From assembly GCA_006937955.1 (NCBI GenBank), contig SSNP01000019.1, positions 4,219,048 through 4,283,047 on the forward strand: a stretch of 64,000 nucleotides of DNA, read 5' to 3'. The position numbers were made by a program, and so were the translations under genes. This DNA comes from Pachypanchax playfairii (lineage: Eukaryota; Chordata; Actinopteri; Cyprinodontiformes; Aplocheilidae). The stretch's first letter is position 1. Each line of letters starts with the position of its first letter. Below are positions 26,269-39,029 of this stretch, piece after piece. A model generated the notes under the pieces. The model did not search any database. It was given only the letters and a program-made list of their open reading frames with translations, and had not been told where the DNA came from.

Positions 26269-27424
26269 GTAAGATCCCGTGTGATTTCAGGCAACTTGTT
26301 TTTTCATTTTACTTAAATCAAATCTGTCTCATATTGAGACTAATTTTTTTCCCATAAATCTGATTATCTGAACATCAGTCAATGTGGTATTCTTTTAACA
26401 AGGATGCGCAAATTAATGTGCAACGCCAGTGATGCGAAAGGAAATTGTTTCCCTTGAAAAATGACACTTTCTTTGTGTTGCTGCTCCTCCTCTTTTGCAT
26501 TCTGTTAATCAGTCGAGACTTATTTAACATGAGTCAAGAAAGGCAGATTTATTCAATGCTAATTAGTACTTAACAGGCAGAGTCAAAGTCATTATTTCAC
26601 ACTGATGGGCTCAAGTCATCTCAACGCACTCAAGTAAGTCTCCCCTTCAACCTTTACCCTTGGTGCACGCCTCTTACAAAATGTGATAATGTGCTATACA
26701 GTGAAATTCACACAATTTGAGTTCACTTAGCACCAAACATGTCAAGAATGCCCGTGTCCTTTTCTGGATGAATGGCTGTTGTGGTGGAGAGTGGCATGTT
26801 GCAAAAAGTGGACCTTGGTAAAAGGAGCCCAGTAGATGGAAGCTGTTCGACAGCCTGTCATCAACTGCTCAGAGTTTGACGCTGCTGCATATCACTAATG
26901 CACAGCTAGTTTGCTAAAATGACTCTGGCTGTGTTTACATCCACAGTAAATATAAGAACACAGAGGATGCTACCCCCCTGGTGCTTTAATAAGGAATTAT
27001 ATGCAAGAGAATTAACGTACCTCTCATTAATTCTTGTTTTTGTGACCATAACAATGTGTCATGATGTTGCCAATGTATCAGAGTGTCAATGTCTGATGAC
27101 TTGAGAGTGTGAAACTGTGTTTTAAGCATAAAAAAAAATCATCTTATTGTGTCAAGATTTTTGTTTTTCTGTTGTTGCCAAATTAGTTTTAATGCAAAGC
27201 AGGAAACAAACTGGGGCCAAACTCGAAAGACAGATAAACAAGTATGTCAGACAGTTATCTGAATTTCATTAGCCTGTAATTTACAAGATGTAGTTGAGTG
27301 TCTATGCTGCTACGGGTGATTTAGGAACATGACAACTTTCACATCAGTGAAATTTTTAAAACAAACAAAGAAGAAAAATATTGAAAAATTAATTAAATTA
27401 TTAAGCAAATGTTTATGTCTATCA
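26269..27424. other. Intron after the 60-nt exon candidate
   Basis: It begins gtaaga. No further exon or repeat was recognised before the hAT element. Confidence 0.5.
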
Positions 27425-27432
27425 TCCTATGT

Positions 27433-27776
27433 TAGGGACGTGTCTAGAAAATCTTTGTTGGGGGAGCAGGTAGGGGCACAGATTTCGAAAAAGGGTGTCA
27501 CATGTAAATGGGTCCATAATCTTAAAAAAAAAATCTATTTTTTCACAGAATTATAGAACTTTTATCATAATTTAACTGGCTACTATATACCAAAATGAAA
27601 TAAAACTCAGTCAAAGCACATGTTAATGGTACACTTTCGTTAATCATTGTCTTTGATTAATGTAAAAGTATTGATTGAATTTGATTGTCTCAGCTTGGGG
27701 GTGGCACCTGGGGTGGGCAGTTTAATTGGAAGAGTGGCCCCTGTCCTCCTGGGCCACCCCTCTGGACACGCCCCTG
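27433..27776. mobile_element. hAT-type non-autonomous transposon
   Basis: The left end TAGGGACGTGTCTAGA matches the reverse complement of the right end, CAGGGGCGTGTCCAGA. Flanking 8-bp duplications are tcctatgt (27425-27432) and tcctatat (27777-27784), 7 of 8 identical, as expected for hAT insertion. The element is about 344 bp with no coding capacity. The diverged left terminus indicates some age. Confidence 0.72.
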
Positions 27777-27784
27777 TCCTATAT

Positions 27785-30700
27785 TTGTTGGAGAGATCTA
27801 ACAGAAGAAAACAATAACTAAACTATCTGAAACTAAACCTCTGCTTAGTTTCTGTACAAGCTAGCGTTAGCATAGCAGAACAGCCAGCTACGACAGGAAT
27901 CTGGGAATCACGGCTTAACAATCCCTGATGTAACAAGGAACGCCGTACTTTTGCGGATGGGTGTCATTCACGTTTTAGCTGTTAGCAGCGAAACATAATC
28001 TCCTTCTCGTCAGCTCACATTAGCCTCCATGATTCACACCAGCCAAATATGCGCAGTGAACACAACGGGCCAGCTGGGGCGATTTAGTTTGTCAATCAGC
28101 CGAGGAGGCTGGTAAAAACAAGTCAATGGCAGAATATGATTTATATGTAAAAAGTATTCAGATTATAATGTCTTTCAGAATAGAATATCCTCTGTTTAAA
28201 CTTTTTTTTTCCCATCAACATTGTGTGCAACCCCGTCCCCTCCCCTGATAGACATTGAGATGAACAGAGGGCTTTTAAACCGACTGCTCTATGATTATAT
28301 TAAGAGTGCGAGAGAGCGAGGAAAGAGGAGGAGGGAGGAGATCTGATGCCCGAGCACTAAGTATATATAATTGCTTCTTGACACACTGGCCAAATTCTGT
28401 GGTGCCAGGATCTGAGCGAAGATGATTAACGGCTGTCCAAGTGGGTGGGAACTGCAGGTCATTCAGGGCCTTCGGTTTCCATAGTGATACTAGTCTAAAA
28501 GGCCATATATTGCATAGCGAATATCCTCAAGGTCCACACATTGTTAAACTACAATTATAACTCACATCAAGTGCATTGTCTGTCCACTGCACATTCTCTT
28601 ATTCATCCATCCAGCATGTTCCTCTTTTCTTCTTCTTCGTCTCTTTGTTCACCTCCGTTTCACTTAAATGGTCCTTTCTCGCTAGCAAGAAGATAAAGAG
28701 TGAAAATATCGCATTATGTGAATAATTGATGTGTGGGTTCACCTCCGAGCGTCATTACAGCACGGTATTCAGAGTAAGAGGTGAAGGTAAGATCATATTT
28801 CTGACACGAGGCTTCTGGCGATAGAAATCATGACAGTTTTTCACAAGGTTTTTTTTTCTTTTTTAGATCAGCAGCATGCGTTATAGATTCTCAGTTTTGC
28901 ATGACAGGAAAAACATAAAATCTAATTAGGAATGCAAACATACCTGAGTGTTTCTCCACAAGCGTTTTGGGGTTTGTTTTGTTTGTAACAGGGATGATAA
29001 ATGTGTTTTAGTCTCTGTTTGAATGCTGCCGATTTTCCATATTTTGCTACACAGAATAGCATATATAGAGATTATTTAAATAAATATCTATGTAAACAGC
29101 ACAACATAAACAGGCGACAGATGGAGCGAGTTAAGGGTGGGGGGGTTGAGATCAAACACTCCTGACTATATGGGGCCTGAACTGCACGTTGTTCCTGCTT
29201 TCTCTGGAAAACCTAAGCTGTGTACATCAAGGACGTCATTCTACAGTTTGACTTTCGCACAAAAGAAAACAAAAAAAATCTTGCGGAAAAGCAACATAAT
29301 TTTAGACCTTGGTGCTAAAAATGCTTGACAGACACCTTATTACTTGAAGAACTTCATCCCTGTGAGATAAGGAAATGTGAACTCACTGGTGGTCATGGAT
29401 AAAATGCTTAACACATCTTGTATGCCACAGCTTTTTTACCCCAAATAAAGCCCATGATGATTCATTTTGTATAATAAAAGTAAATCCCTCTGGCATCCAG
29501 ACAAGAGGCTTGTCATGCTGCAATTAAGCTTAGTTTGAAGCATCAAGGAGACTGTCGGTAGTTAGCGAGGCTGAACATGAACACCGAGCTCCAAATTCCT
29601 GTCCTTTCTCATGCAGGTGCACTGACATATGCATTCATTCGATCAGTCTCTCTCCCTGTGACACACACGCGTGCGTATACTCAGCTGAGGTAAATGTGAT
29701 CTCAGAAGACAAGCAGCAACAACCCATGGCTCCATCAAGGTGCCTGGGGTTGCATTGGTGGCTATCGTCAAACAAATAATCCTTTGTGACTGAAAAGGGG
29801 GAATCCGAAAGGTCATTTGTGACCTCTGGGACCAGAGCTGCGCGGCGTCTATCACTAGCATACACCGCATGTCTGAGTCAAACAGCAAAACGTATGCAGT
29901 GCAGTCAGCCTGCCATGTAATAAAGGCAGGGGGGCGTATATGTACCTAGCATCACTGTCACAGCTGCATTAACAAGCCGTTGCGGCGTGCAGGGAGATCT
30001 TCACAACATCCAAAATGATTACATGAGAAACATGAAGCTTGTCTTAGTATGTTCAAGCATCATGCTAACACTTTAAATTTCTACATATATGTAATGTCAC
30101 AGGTTGTTACTCTCAAAAGGTTCTTTCTCATGTCACTGGAATTCTCGTGAAAAATTCCCAAGATAAGTTGTTTCTCTAAACAGTCACCGAGTCACGGTGG
30201 GCGTGTGGAGCGCATCTCAAACTCTTTTCAGTTTTGTTTTTACGAGTCCGACAGCCCGAGACTTGAAACTAAATTTACTGAAACTAAATTCTGACTTTTT
30301 TGCTAATTTCAACTTATTAAAAACTCTCATGAGCACCAGTTTGGAGTGATTACAACTGAAAATTGGTGTATTTTCCCACAATTTGGTGTCTCCAACTATT
30401 CGCCAACAGTCACAGCTCTGCAAGATACCAGCTTTAGTTATGCATTAATTAATCATCATTTCAAAATTTGATCGTTATCCAAGACAATTAGTGTGAACAT
30501 CACTCCACATATTAAGGACTTTTGGTCCTTTTCTGTGGAACAATCCATACCTGCTCCTTTTGATATAATTCCAGCATTTCCACACTAGTGGTTTGTGGTA
30601 TCAAAAATTCAGGGGAAACTGATGAAGGAATATGTAAAGTATACATCCCTGTAAGCCTGCAGTGCTCATATATCTGCATCAGACCACACATTCATGTGGA

Positions 30701-33700
30701 ACAAATCAATAACTTTCCATTTCTAACCAAATTCTTCTTTTTTCGATGGTGAAATCCAATCTTCATGGGCACATGAACAAATCAGATATCCTGATTCAAC
30801 TTGGGAAAAAGAAGCACGAACACAAAAGATGACACTGGTTGTTCTTTAAAAAAGAAATGAGTCAGGCATAAAATAGGACAAAAAAAGCACATTGCACAAA
30901 TTTCACTCAGAATTCTTTCAAATGGTAAATGAGGCATGAGTTGTACCGTGTGTTTCCCAAATCTCCTGTTCTGTAGGCTCACTATCTCTCTCTTGCTACC
31001 TGTCCTTTAATTCCTCTCACTTGCCTTAGCATCTCGGCCCCATATCCAGCTAAACCAATCAGGGATTTGAGGGCCTCACTTCCAATCAATTACCACCCAA
31101 ATCAGTGCAGAGGCCTTTGATATAGAATCATTTGTCAAATCAGTGCAGATGGCTGAGGGCAGGCACCCCTGTGCCACAGGCCATATCCGCATGGAAATCT
31201 TTGCACAGGTCGGGCTCTCCTGATGCTCCCCAACCTATTAATGGGAAGTCTGTGTGCTCGAGGACTGCCATCCAGCTGCCTGGATGGATTGCAAAAGTAT
31301 AAGGATCTTAGCCTGTCCAGAGGATGATATCCAACTTAAATACAGGCTATTTTTAAATCAGGCCAAATGTGGTTTTTGCACAGATCCCGCTTGAGGTCTT
31401 TGCATGGATTGGATAAATGCTGCAGGAATGGCCCCCACAGTCCTTTTTCAAATACATAATTAATATATTTGATGTGCTGGGACTGAGTAAGCCCACTTCT
31501 CTGGAGTCAACACACTAATGTGAATGAAAACCTTTCAGACATTCAGTTTAACAATGGGGGGGTCCTTACAAGCCACAGAATACTATACTATAGTCAGCAA
31601 ACGCTTCTATCTACAACCAAACAGCTTGAGTCAGGAAAGAGTTTGAAGGGTTTACATTTGTTTCTTTATTTTGTATTTGATAAAAATAATTTATTACTGA
31701 TGTTCCTAGCGATAACACATTAGTGAGTCATTGCCTGCCAACTTGTAAAGCTCTAAATTCAAGTGTTTGATGTAATTAAATCTCTATATTTACCATCTCT
31801 TATACAAGTCTTATATCTAATTCAGTTGAGATTCTTGCTTGTGTAGTTTACTCAGTGCCGTCATGGTGGAAAATCACAGTTGGTCTTTATGAGACTGTAA
31901 TCAACCTATTTAATAAACACACAACTTTAATTTGTGAACATTCTTGTTGACTTGGTAATGGCACAAGTCGTATTAAAACTTTAATGCTGGTCCAGAGTTT
32001 TAATGCAGGCTTTTGGAGAATGTGGACTTAAGGTTTTTCACATTATTTTTATTTAGTATACTGTATGTTTGTGTTTCTCCTTGTTGTTAATGTTATATTC
32101 ACAATTAATTTGTGTATTTCTAAACAGTGTAATTGTGCCTTAATATTTTACTACAAGTTGCTCACTATAGCCACTATCCAGTAATCATTGCAAGCATCCT
32201 TACTATATAGATAAGAACATTATTATGAAAAAATGCTTTTAGAAGATAATGTTACAGTTTGGAGTGAAAGTTTTAACAATATCAGCAACAAATAGTCCCA
32301 AAAAACCTGAATCTTTGGAAACGGGCAGCTAAAAGTGCAAAACTTTAGACAATGTCAGTGGACATAACGTGATATGCTCATTCTGCCAGCATGCTAATGG
32401 AGAAGGCTGAGTATTAGCGTTAGCTTTAGCACGATGTGGATAATTTACCCTCTCTGCCAGTTTTTGTCTATTACAAACTTGAGAACTGCTGTTTGTGTAC
32501 AAACAAAACAAAAAAGAAAAAAAAAACAGAACTGAAAGTTGGTCACAGAATCTGAATCAGGTGTGAGCATCTTTTGAGATAAGGTAAAACAATAAATCAC
32601 TGTGATAACAAGAGGCATGATGTTTAAAAACTTCATGCACTTCTTGCAGAAAGTCGAAGCGCCATATCTCATCTGAGATATGGTGCTTTTATTGTTGAAA
32701 TACAATGACTTGGATTTCATAATGCATGTTAGCCCACCCACCCAATATCACCACCATCACTCTGTGTTAGCAACAAAACCTCATCTATTAACTTCATACA
32801 ACCAGCGCTGGTTCTGTTTTTGCCAACACCGCTGATCCTGTGCTCTGTATGCTGATGCATCGTGTTGCAGCCAGTGTATCGATGCTCTTTTAGTGAAGTG
32901 AAGTTGTGTGATGTTTTAGTGAAGTTGTCCAGTCTGGTTTTTGTTATTTTATTGAAGCAATTGAATTGAAAATGCCCAGGATTCAGCTAACATGCAGCTG
33001 TTTGCCTTGGCATTACTACCTACTTCCTGTGAAGTATAAAAATCTCTTAAAGTTGAGTGTAGAAAGGACCTAAAATCATGATTGGAATTCCGTCAAAGGC
33101 GGACACACACACACACACTTTAACACTTGGACATATTATTTTCATGATAAAACACAGACTGAAATTGTTACAAAGCCTTGATCTCAGAAATCTGAGTTTT
33201 CATAACAATGTAAGTGTTTTTCAAAAAGAACTAGAGACAGTATTTTAATTGATGCAGCCCCGTGTCAGTGTGATGTGACGTATGGGGTAGGGCGAGCGGG
33301 CATATTGAAGCTAAGTCTGCCACAGGAAGTAAAACATAAGCAGTGAAAACTGGACTCGACTTGCTCTGCGGTGATTCACTGTGCCTTTAAATGAAGTGAT
33401 GAGTGGGTTAATTTTGCCTTATTGGACGAGGACAGGGCTTTAAATTAAAATCGATCCCCAGAATCGCCACTTTTGGAGCTTAGGTTGCTTCTTGTAGACT
33501 GCTTCTGTGGTACAGAGATCAGTAAACACATTAGTGTTTATGCATTCAGAAGATTTGACCGAGAAGTATGTTGCCTTTGATGTGGACGTGCATGTGGTGA
33601 TGTGGTGCACAGCAGTTAGATTAGCAGCATGCGTCCCTCGAAAAGATCAGCAAACTATTAAGCGTAAAACCCACCAGCAGAATAACAAGAGTCATGCAGG

Positions 33701-36700
33701 AAGGAAAAGAGAACATTCCTCCATCTCTTCTTTTTCTCGCCCTCACTTTCTCACTTTTGTGGCATTTTATTAAAAATCTTCAAATTTGCATTTATGTTTG
33801 ATAAAATGGTTGATACAATAAATATGACAGAGACGCATGGATTTACTCATGACATTCAGGCTAATAAATCTCTGTCACTGGCTAAGTTTAGGAAGCTCTT
33901 TCAAAAAATCTTGAAGACTGAATGAGGTTTTTTTTTTTTGGTCAGTTTTGGGGAAATTTTCGCTTTAAAATACCCGAAAAATAAGGCGTTGCCAAATTTT
34001 GGCTCGTTAGCACACCAGCAAAGTTAATGTATGAGCAGAATAAGTAAAAAATGGATCAATTAGCAGTGAATTAAATGTCATGTAGATTTAGAAGTCGGCA
34101 TGGAATGAAAGCTATTTCTTAAAAGCACAAAGAAATTTAAAAAATGCAGGATACTGGGGCCATCGTGGATCATTTATATTACAGAACAAGCAGTTTGGCA
34201 TTGCCAGAGATTATTTGGTAAGTGGTTTTTTTTCGATGAGCACAAACCATAAATATATTTTCTTTGCAAATGTTTCCCCATTTAAAAGAGAAGTGAACAC
34301 TCTTCCTATGGTGGAAGATTTATCATGAAGAACCATCACTATAGCAAAAACATTTTCCACCAAACACAAATTTCCTGACACTTCGATAGAAGTATTTGAA
34401 CCAACCAACCCTAACTCCTGCCTAAAAGCTGGTTAGCTAACTGCTCTGTGTCGATCATGGAAACTGATGGTCCCTGGATGGAGGAACGAGCTGAACAGCT
34501 CAGGCTGCCTGCTTGAATTGCAGAGGAACAATGAGATGAAGGCGTGCTGAATTAATTTTGTGAATAGAGAAGTTAAAATGAAGTACAGCAGAAGTGACGT
34601 TTCACACATCAGCTGACACAGGATTTTTTTGCTTTGTGGGCTAAGCAGTGGAGTTCCGTTTTCTGAGTAGCATCTGAAAAGAACCGACGCTGCAGAGATT
34701 AGAGAGCCATGCAGCTAATATTAAACCCAAGTTACAGGAGAAATGGAAGGAACTACAGTCAGTGAGACACAGATGGAGTAAAGATGGCTGCTGACACCCA
34801 ACTCATCTTTCACCTGTTAGTCTCACAGGAGACAGTTTTAATAAAACAGACACACTGCTGTGACAATTCTATGACCCCCCCCACCCTCCCCCTCTTGCCA
34901 CCACAAATAGTGTGCACATGCTGTGCTCATTAATAGCACAACATGTGATCTAACTTTGCTAAATGTAACTGCTTCAACTGTCTAAATGTGTATTAGGAAG
35001 TCTGTTAGCGATTGACTTTCATCTAGAGGGTTGCTGGTTTGATCCCATATTCATGTGATCACACCTGCAGTCACCTGTTCTGGGGACTGATCTGGATCCT
35101 CTTGACTTGATTGACCACAAAAAAAATGCTTTGTAAAACAATGAACGTCATGGAAACTCTCATCATCCTCTTCACAACACAGTAACTCAACAGCAGAAGC
35201 TTCTTCAGATCTGCTGCAACTCAAACCGCTACAGGAGATCCTTCCTGCTCACAGCTAGAACCTTCTACAGTGAGTCTCTGAAGAAACATCTGAAATTGAA
35301 TGTCACCGGAGCTCTTATTGTGAAAGAATTGAAAGAAGCTGTGTTTCAGGAAAAAACTAAAGTCGTCACGTCTGACTCAACCAAAAAAACTTGTAATATT
35401 ATTACTTTAGCAGATCAGTCCCTCACTCATAACCTCCTGCTATAGGATCAAAAGGAGTTTGACAAGCAAGCCATGATTTAAAATAATAAAACAACCTCTT
35501 TTCAAAGACCTCATTAAGCTAGAATGTTAGCCAAAACCTCATTAGCTGTAACATAGCAGGCAGATGACTTGTTTGATTCTCGTTTGTCTCCTCGCATCGA
35601 CTTTCTCCCTTCACCCTCTTCAGACTCAAAAATCCACTTCAATACAATACGAATATGTTTTTAATGGTAAATTAAGTCGAAAACGGTAATACTGACTGAC
35701 CACAGTAAGCATTAATAACAGGAACCTTTTCATCCGCAGTACTTTCAGGTTTGTTTGTTGTACTTTTGACGTTTTGTTCTGTAGTAGTGTACATTAAACT
35801 GACACCTGAACAAAGAAACCTTCATTTTCTATCATTTCAGCTGATAAATGATTTCAAACACATCTTGGACATTAACGCACGTACAGTAGAACTTATCAGC
35901 ACAGGTGATGTAGTTTGCCAAAGATGGAAATGAATAATAAAAAAAGAGAGAAAAGATTTCAAACCAAAGAAAGAAACAATTCATCAAAATCTTTGAAATG
36001 TAAAATGTTTAACTTATAGATGAAGCATTAATCATAGAAAAAAGAAAGACTGAAGATCCATGGGTATGGCCTGAGTTGGAAGAAACTTTCTTTTAATGAT
36101 TTTATTCATGAGCAAAGTTTTGTTCAGTGCCTTTGTGCTTCAATTATGCATCCTGGCCTTTTATTTTATTCCTCCCTAACATTATAAATCAGTGCGGTGC
36201 CATGGGATGACACGGATGCCGTCCCTGAGTTCTTTGTGCAAGAATAAAGCGAGATCTCATGTATCATTTGAAACTTGCTCTTTTAGAATCTGATTTCAGA
36301 TCAACACAGAGAACTGTATCTCTAACAGTGGAAGAAAAAAAGACTGACCATAATAGAAATATAAAACAGATGTTGAACATTAAAAAGTCTCAGTTTGTGA
36401 CAGTTTTCAGAGATCTGTACTAGCATTTTCTCAAAGTTGCATGTTGAAAGAGATAAATATAATCATTACAAAGTTCCATTTATAGACAGCCTTATTTTTA
36501 AAATCATTTTAACATTTTAAACACATTCATACAAGCAACACTTCCCTTGTTGGTGCTGATCAAGCTGCACTTCAAACTCATGTTAATGTGACAAGTGTCT
36601 TCCCGAATGTCACTTATTTTGTCGCAAATATTCCATAGTGCGATGAGAATCGTGTGTTTTATTTAATTCTGTTCACTATTGTTTGGTACAAACAAAACGA

Positions 36701-37936
36701 ATAAAAACAAAAATAAAGAGCACCATTCTCTTTATTTTTCTTTGATTGCTAAAAAGGACAAAACGTACATTTTTAACGCCCCGTCACACATTTCCCACTC
36801 TCCAAAAAAAACCAACATTGCCTCGGACAGAGAATTGTATTGAGAAAAGGGGATAATAACACGAAATTTTAATTTGAAAATGATTATAAGCGTGTAAGCT
36901 CTCCAGGCAGGAACAAGCTGCATTGCTCAGGATATTTTTCTCACCCTCTGCCTCTGCATATTTCACACTGGCATAGTCTTTTGAGATGCAAGTCATACAG
37001 AGGGAATTTGACTCTGCATGCTAAAAAGGCATAAATACAGGGAGAAAAAAAAACATAACCAACAGATGACCTTATTATACTCAGTATGTAGCATGCTGAA
37101 GGAGTATTGCCTCTATTTGTCATTATTACCACCTGCTATAAATGTGAGTGGGAGGAATATCAATTTGACAAAGAGAGCCTCCGAATAAATGTTAAGGAGT
37201 CCCACCCCCCCCCCCACACACACACCCTACACACACCCCCATCATGTGAGACACATCCCTACTGTTCTGAGTGGGCAGATATGGCTGTGTTTTACTACTT
37301 ATGGATATTCAATGGAAGAGCGCAGTGTGGGTATTGCTGTAATAAGGCATTTACCAATGCAGAGTAGCACTGTGCACTGTGAGAACATATGTTAATGTGT
37401 TTGACTGCGGCCAAAGAAACAGCAAGATATTTGGGAAAGAAAGCCAAAAAAAATAAAAAAATCCCCAACACATAGGACTGAACTCCTGCAGCACACGTAC
37501 AGATATATTAAAATAAATGGAGCACAGTGGTGGAAGAAAGAGGAACATTATGAAGGGCGTGAAGAAGGTTCGCCTCGGTGATGGCGATGGACCTCTTTTG
37601 AGCGAGGCGGGTTGGGGAGAAGAAACGACTTTATATTAAGTAGGTTTTAAACCGCAGAAGCAGCAGCATCTTTCTGACTGTCCAGAAAGAAAAGAAGTCA
37701 GTAATGTGTTTGAGGATACGTGTGTAGAGGGATGAAAACGGGATTGTTTTATCCCTTCGACGTTGGATTTGGTGAAGCACATTTTAGTCCGTGTTTCTTA
37801 TTAAGGCTGTGATGAATTTAACTAAAAAATTTTTAGAGCAGAATATAATTTTATCATATTTCTTTTAGAATAATAACCATGTAATGTGAAGTTTAAGGCA
37901 ATTTAAAGGTTTTGTAATAATGTTCATGGATCACTG
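27785..37936. other. Large intron interior
   Basis: About 10 kb without a supported exon. Apart from the weak LINE relic near 35.2 kb I see no classified repeat. Stretches at 28300-28520 and 31020-31320 are less AT-rich and free of simple repeats, with the look of conserved non-coding sequence, but this is an impression only. Confidence 0.45.
35160..35300 (+). mobile_element. Probable LINE 3'-end relic
   Basis: One frame reads QQKLLQICCNSNRYRRSFLL followed by TARTFYSES. This resembles the extreme C-terminal segment of several fish LINE reverse-transcriptase proteins (a basic RYRRSF-type motif followed by an aromatic residue). It is short, with no polymerase domain. The assignment is from memory and tentative. 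Confidence 0.35.
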
Positions 37937-38178
37937 TAATGGTGCGTTCACACCGGCCGCTTTGTAAACGTCAGGCAACATTCACAACGCTTCAAGTTTG
38001 AAGCTTGAAATTTGAAGCTTGTAACGCCTGCCAGTTAGAATGCGTAGGCGTTGAAGCTTGTAATGCCTGACTGTTAAAAAGAGCGCGTAGGCGGGGCTTC
38101 CTTTCTTATTGGATGTTCTGAGCTATGGCGGATCACATAGAGAGAGTGGTTTGGGTTTATTTACTATATAGACATATA

Positions 38179-38494
38179 CAGGGCTTAATTTGAGCCGGAA
38201 CAAGATCCAGGAACTTTCTTATTTTGAAAGGGTGTGTTCCGGTAACTGTTTGCTAGGATCCGTTAACGGCGCCAGTTGGGATAATTAACAGTGGCATCAA
38301 AATGCCAAAAAGGCAGTATAACTTACTTCTTCTGGGCTCATCATCCCTTTCTCTAGCCCTGCTTGATAATTTACACCCGCTGTGCGCCGGTGGTTGTGTA
38401 TGTGTGTGCATTCCGGTATCAGTTTGGCCTCTGAATTCTGGTCTCATAGCGCTATTTGTGTTCCGGTAATTTTTGATTTACAAATTAAGCACTG
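38179..38494. mobile_element. hAT-type element nested in the Harbinger element
   Basis: The left end CAGGGCTTAATTTG and inverted right end CAGTGCTTAATTTG differ at one base, and each is followed internally by an ACCGGAACA/CCGGAACA word. Flanks gacatata (38171-38178) and aacataca (38495-38502) match at 6 of 8, consistent with an aged hAT target duplication. The 316-bp element has no coding capacity. Its position inside the Harbinger copy shows it inserted later. Confidence 0.68.
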
Positions 38495-38803
38495 AACATA
38501 CATATCAGGTGCTGCATAGTCCACCCCATCCACATCAATAGCCAATGAAATTCAGCACGCTAGCTCACCGGGGCGAGTTTTATCGCAGAGCTCCCAGCTG
38601 ACCTGCGAAGAGTTTCAATCCCACGTATAAACTCAGCATCTCCCGTGGGTGCTCGGGCCCCGAAGCACCCATGGGATCGGCGCCTATGCACCCCATTCTT
38701 CAGATGCGTTTTGAGTTTGAGGAGTCAAACCATTTGCTCCAGGAGCTACATATGGACAAGGTTCGCTGGAAGCGACTTCCTGCTTCATTCAGGTTACGTG
38801 CAG

Positions 38804-38811
38804 TGACGTCA
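38804..38811. promoter_or_regulatory. Perfect CRE palindrome in Harbinger element
   Basis: This is a second exact TGACGTCA, in the right part of the Harbinger-type element. Function is not shown; it may simply be part of the element consensus. Confidence 0.3.
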
Positions 38812-39029
38812 CTACGATGAGATGCTCTGATTGGTTGACATGCCGCTTCAAGAGCGTCAAAAGTTCAGCTAGCTGAACTTCTGCATTGCTAGCGTTTCAA
38901 GCTTCTACGCCTGAAACGCTTGAAAAGCTTTGAAAGTTGATGCCGCTAACGCTCACAAAGCGGCGCAGAGACTCTGACAGACTCCACCATAGACTTTACA
39001 TGTAAACTTGATGTGTGAACGCACCATAA

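Larger units (their letters stand above)
37940..39026. mobile_element. PIF/Harbinger-type non-autonomous transposon
   Basis: The termini are perfect over TGGTGCGTTCACAC, inverted at the right end. Both sides are flanked by a TAA trinucleotide (37937-37939 and 39027-39029), matching the 3-bp TWA target of PIF/Harbinger elements. Subterminal sequence repeats the words gaagcttg and acgcct in both orientations, and gccgctttg occurs at both ends. There is no transposase or Myb-like ORF. A second element is nested at 38179-38494. Confidence 0.8.
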
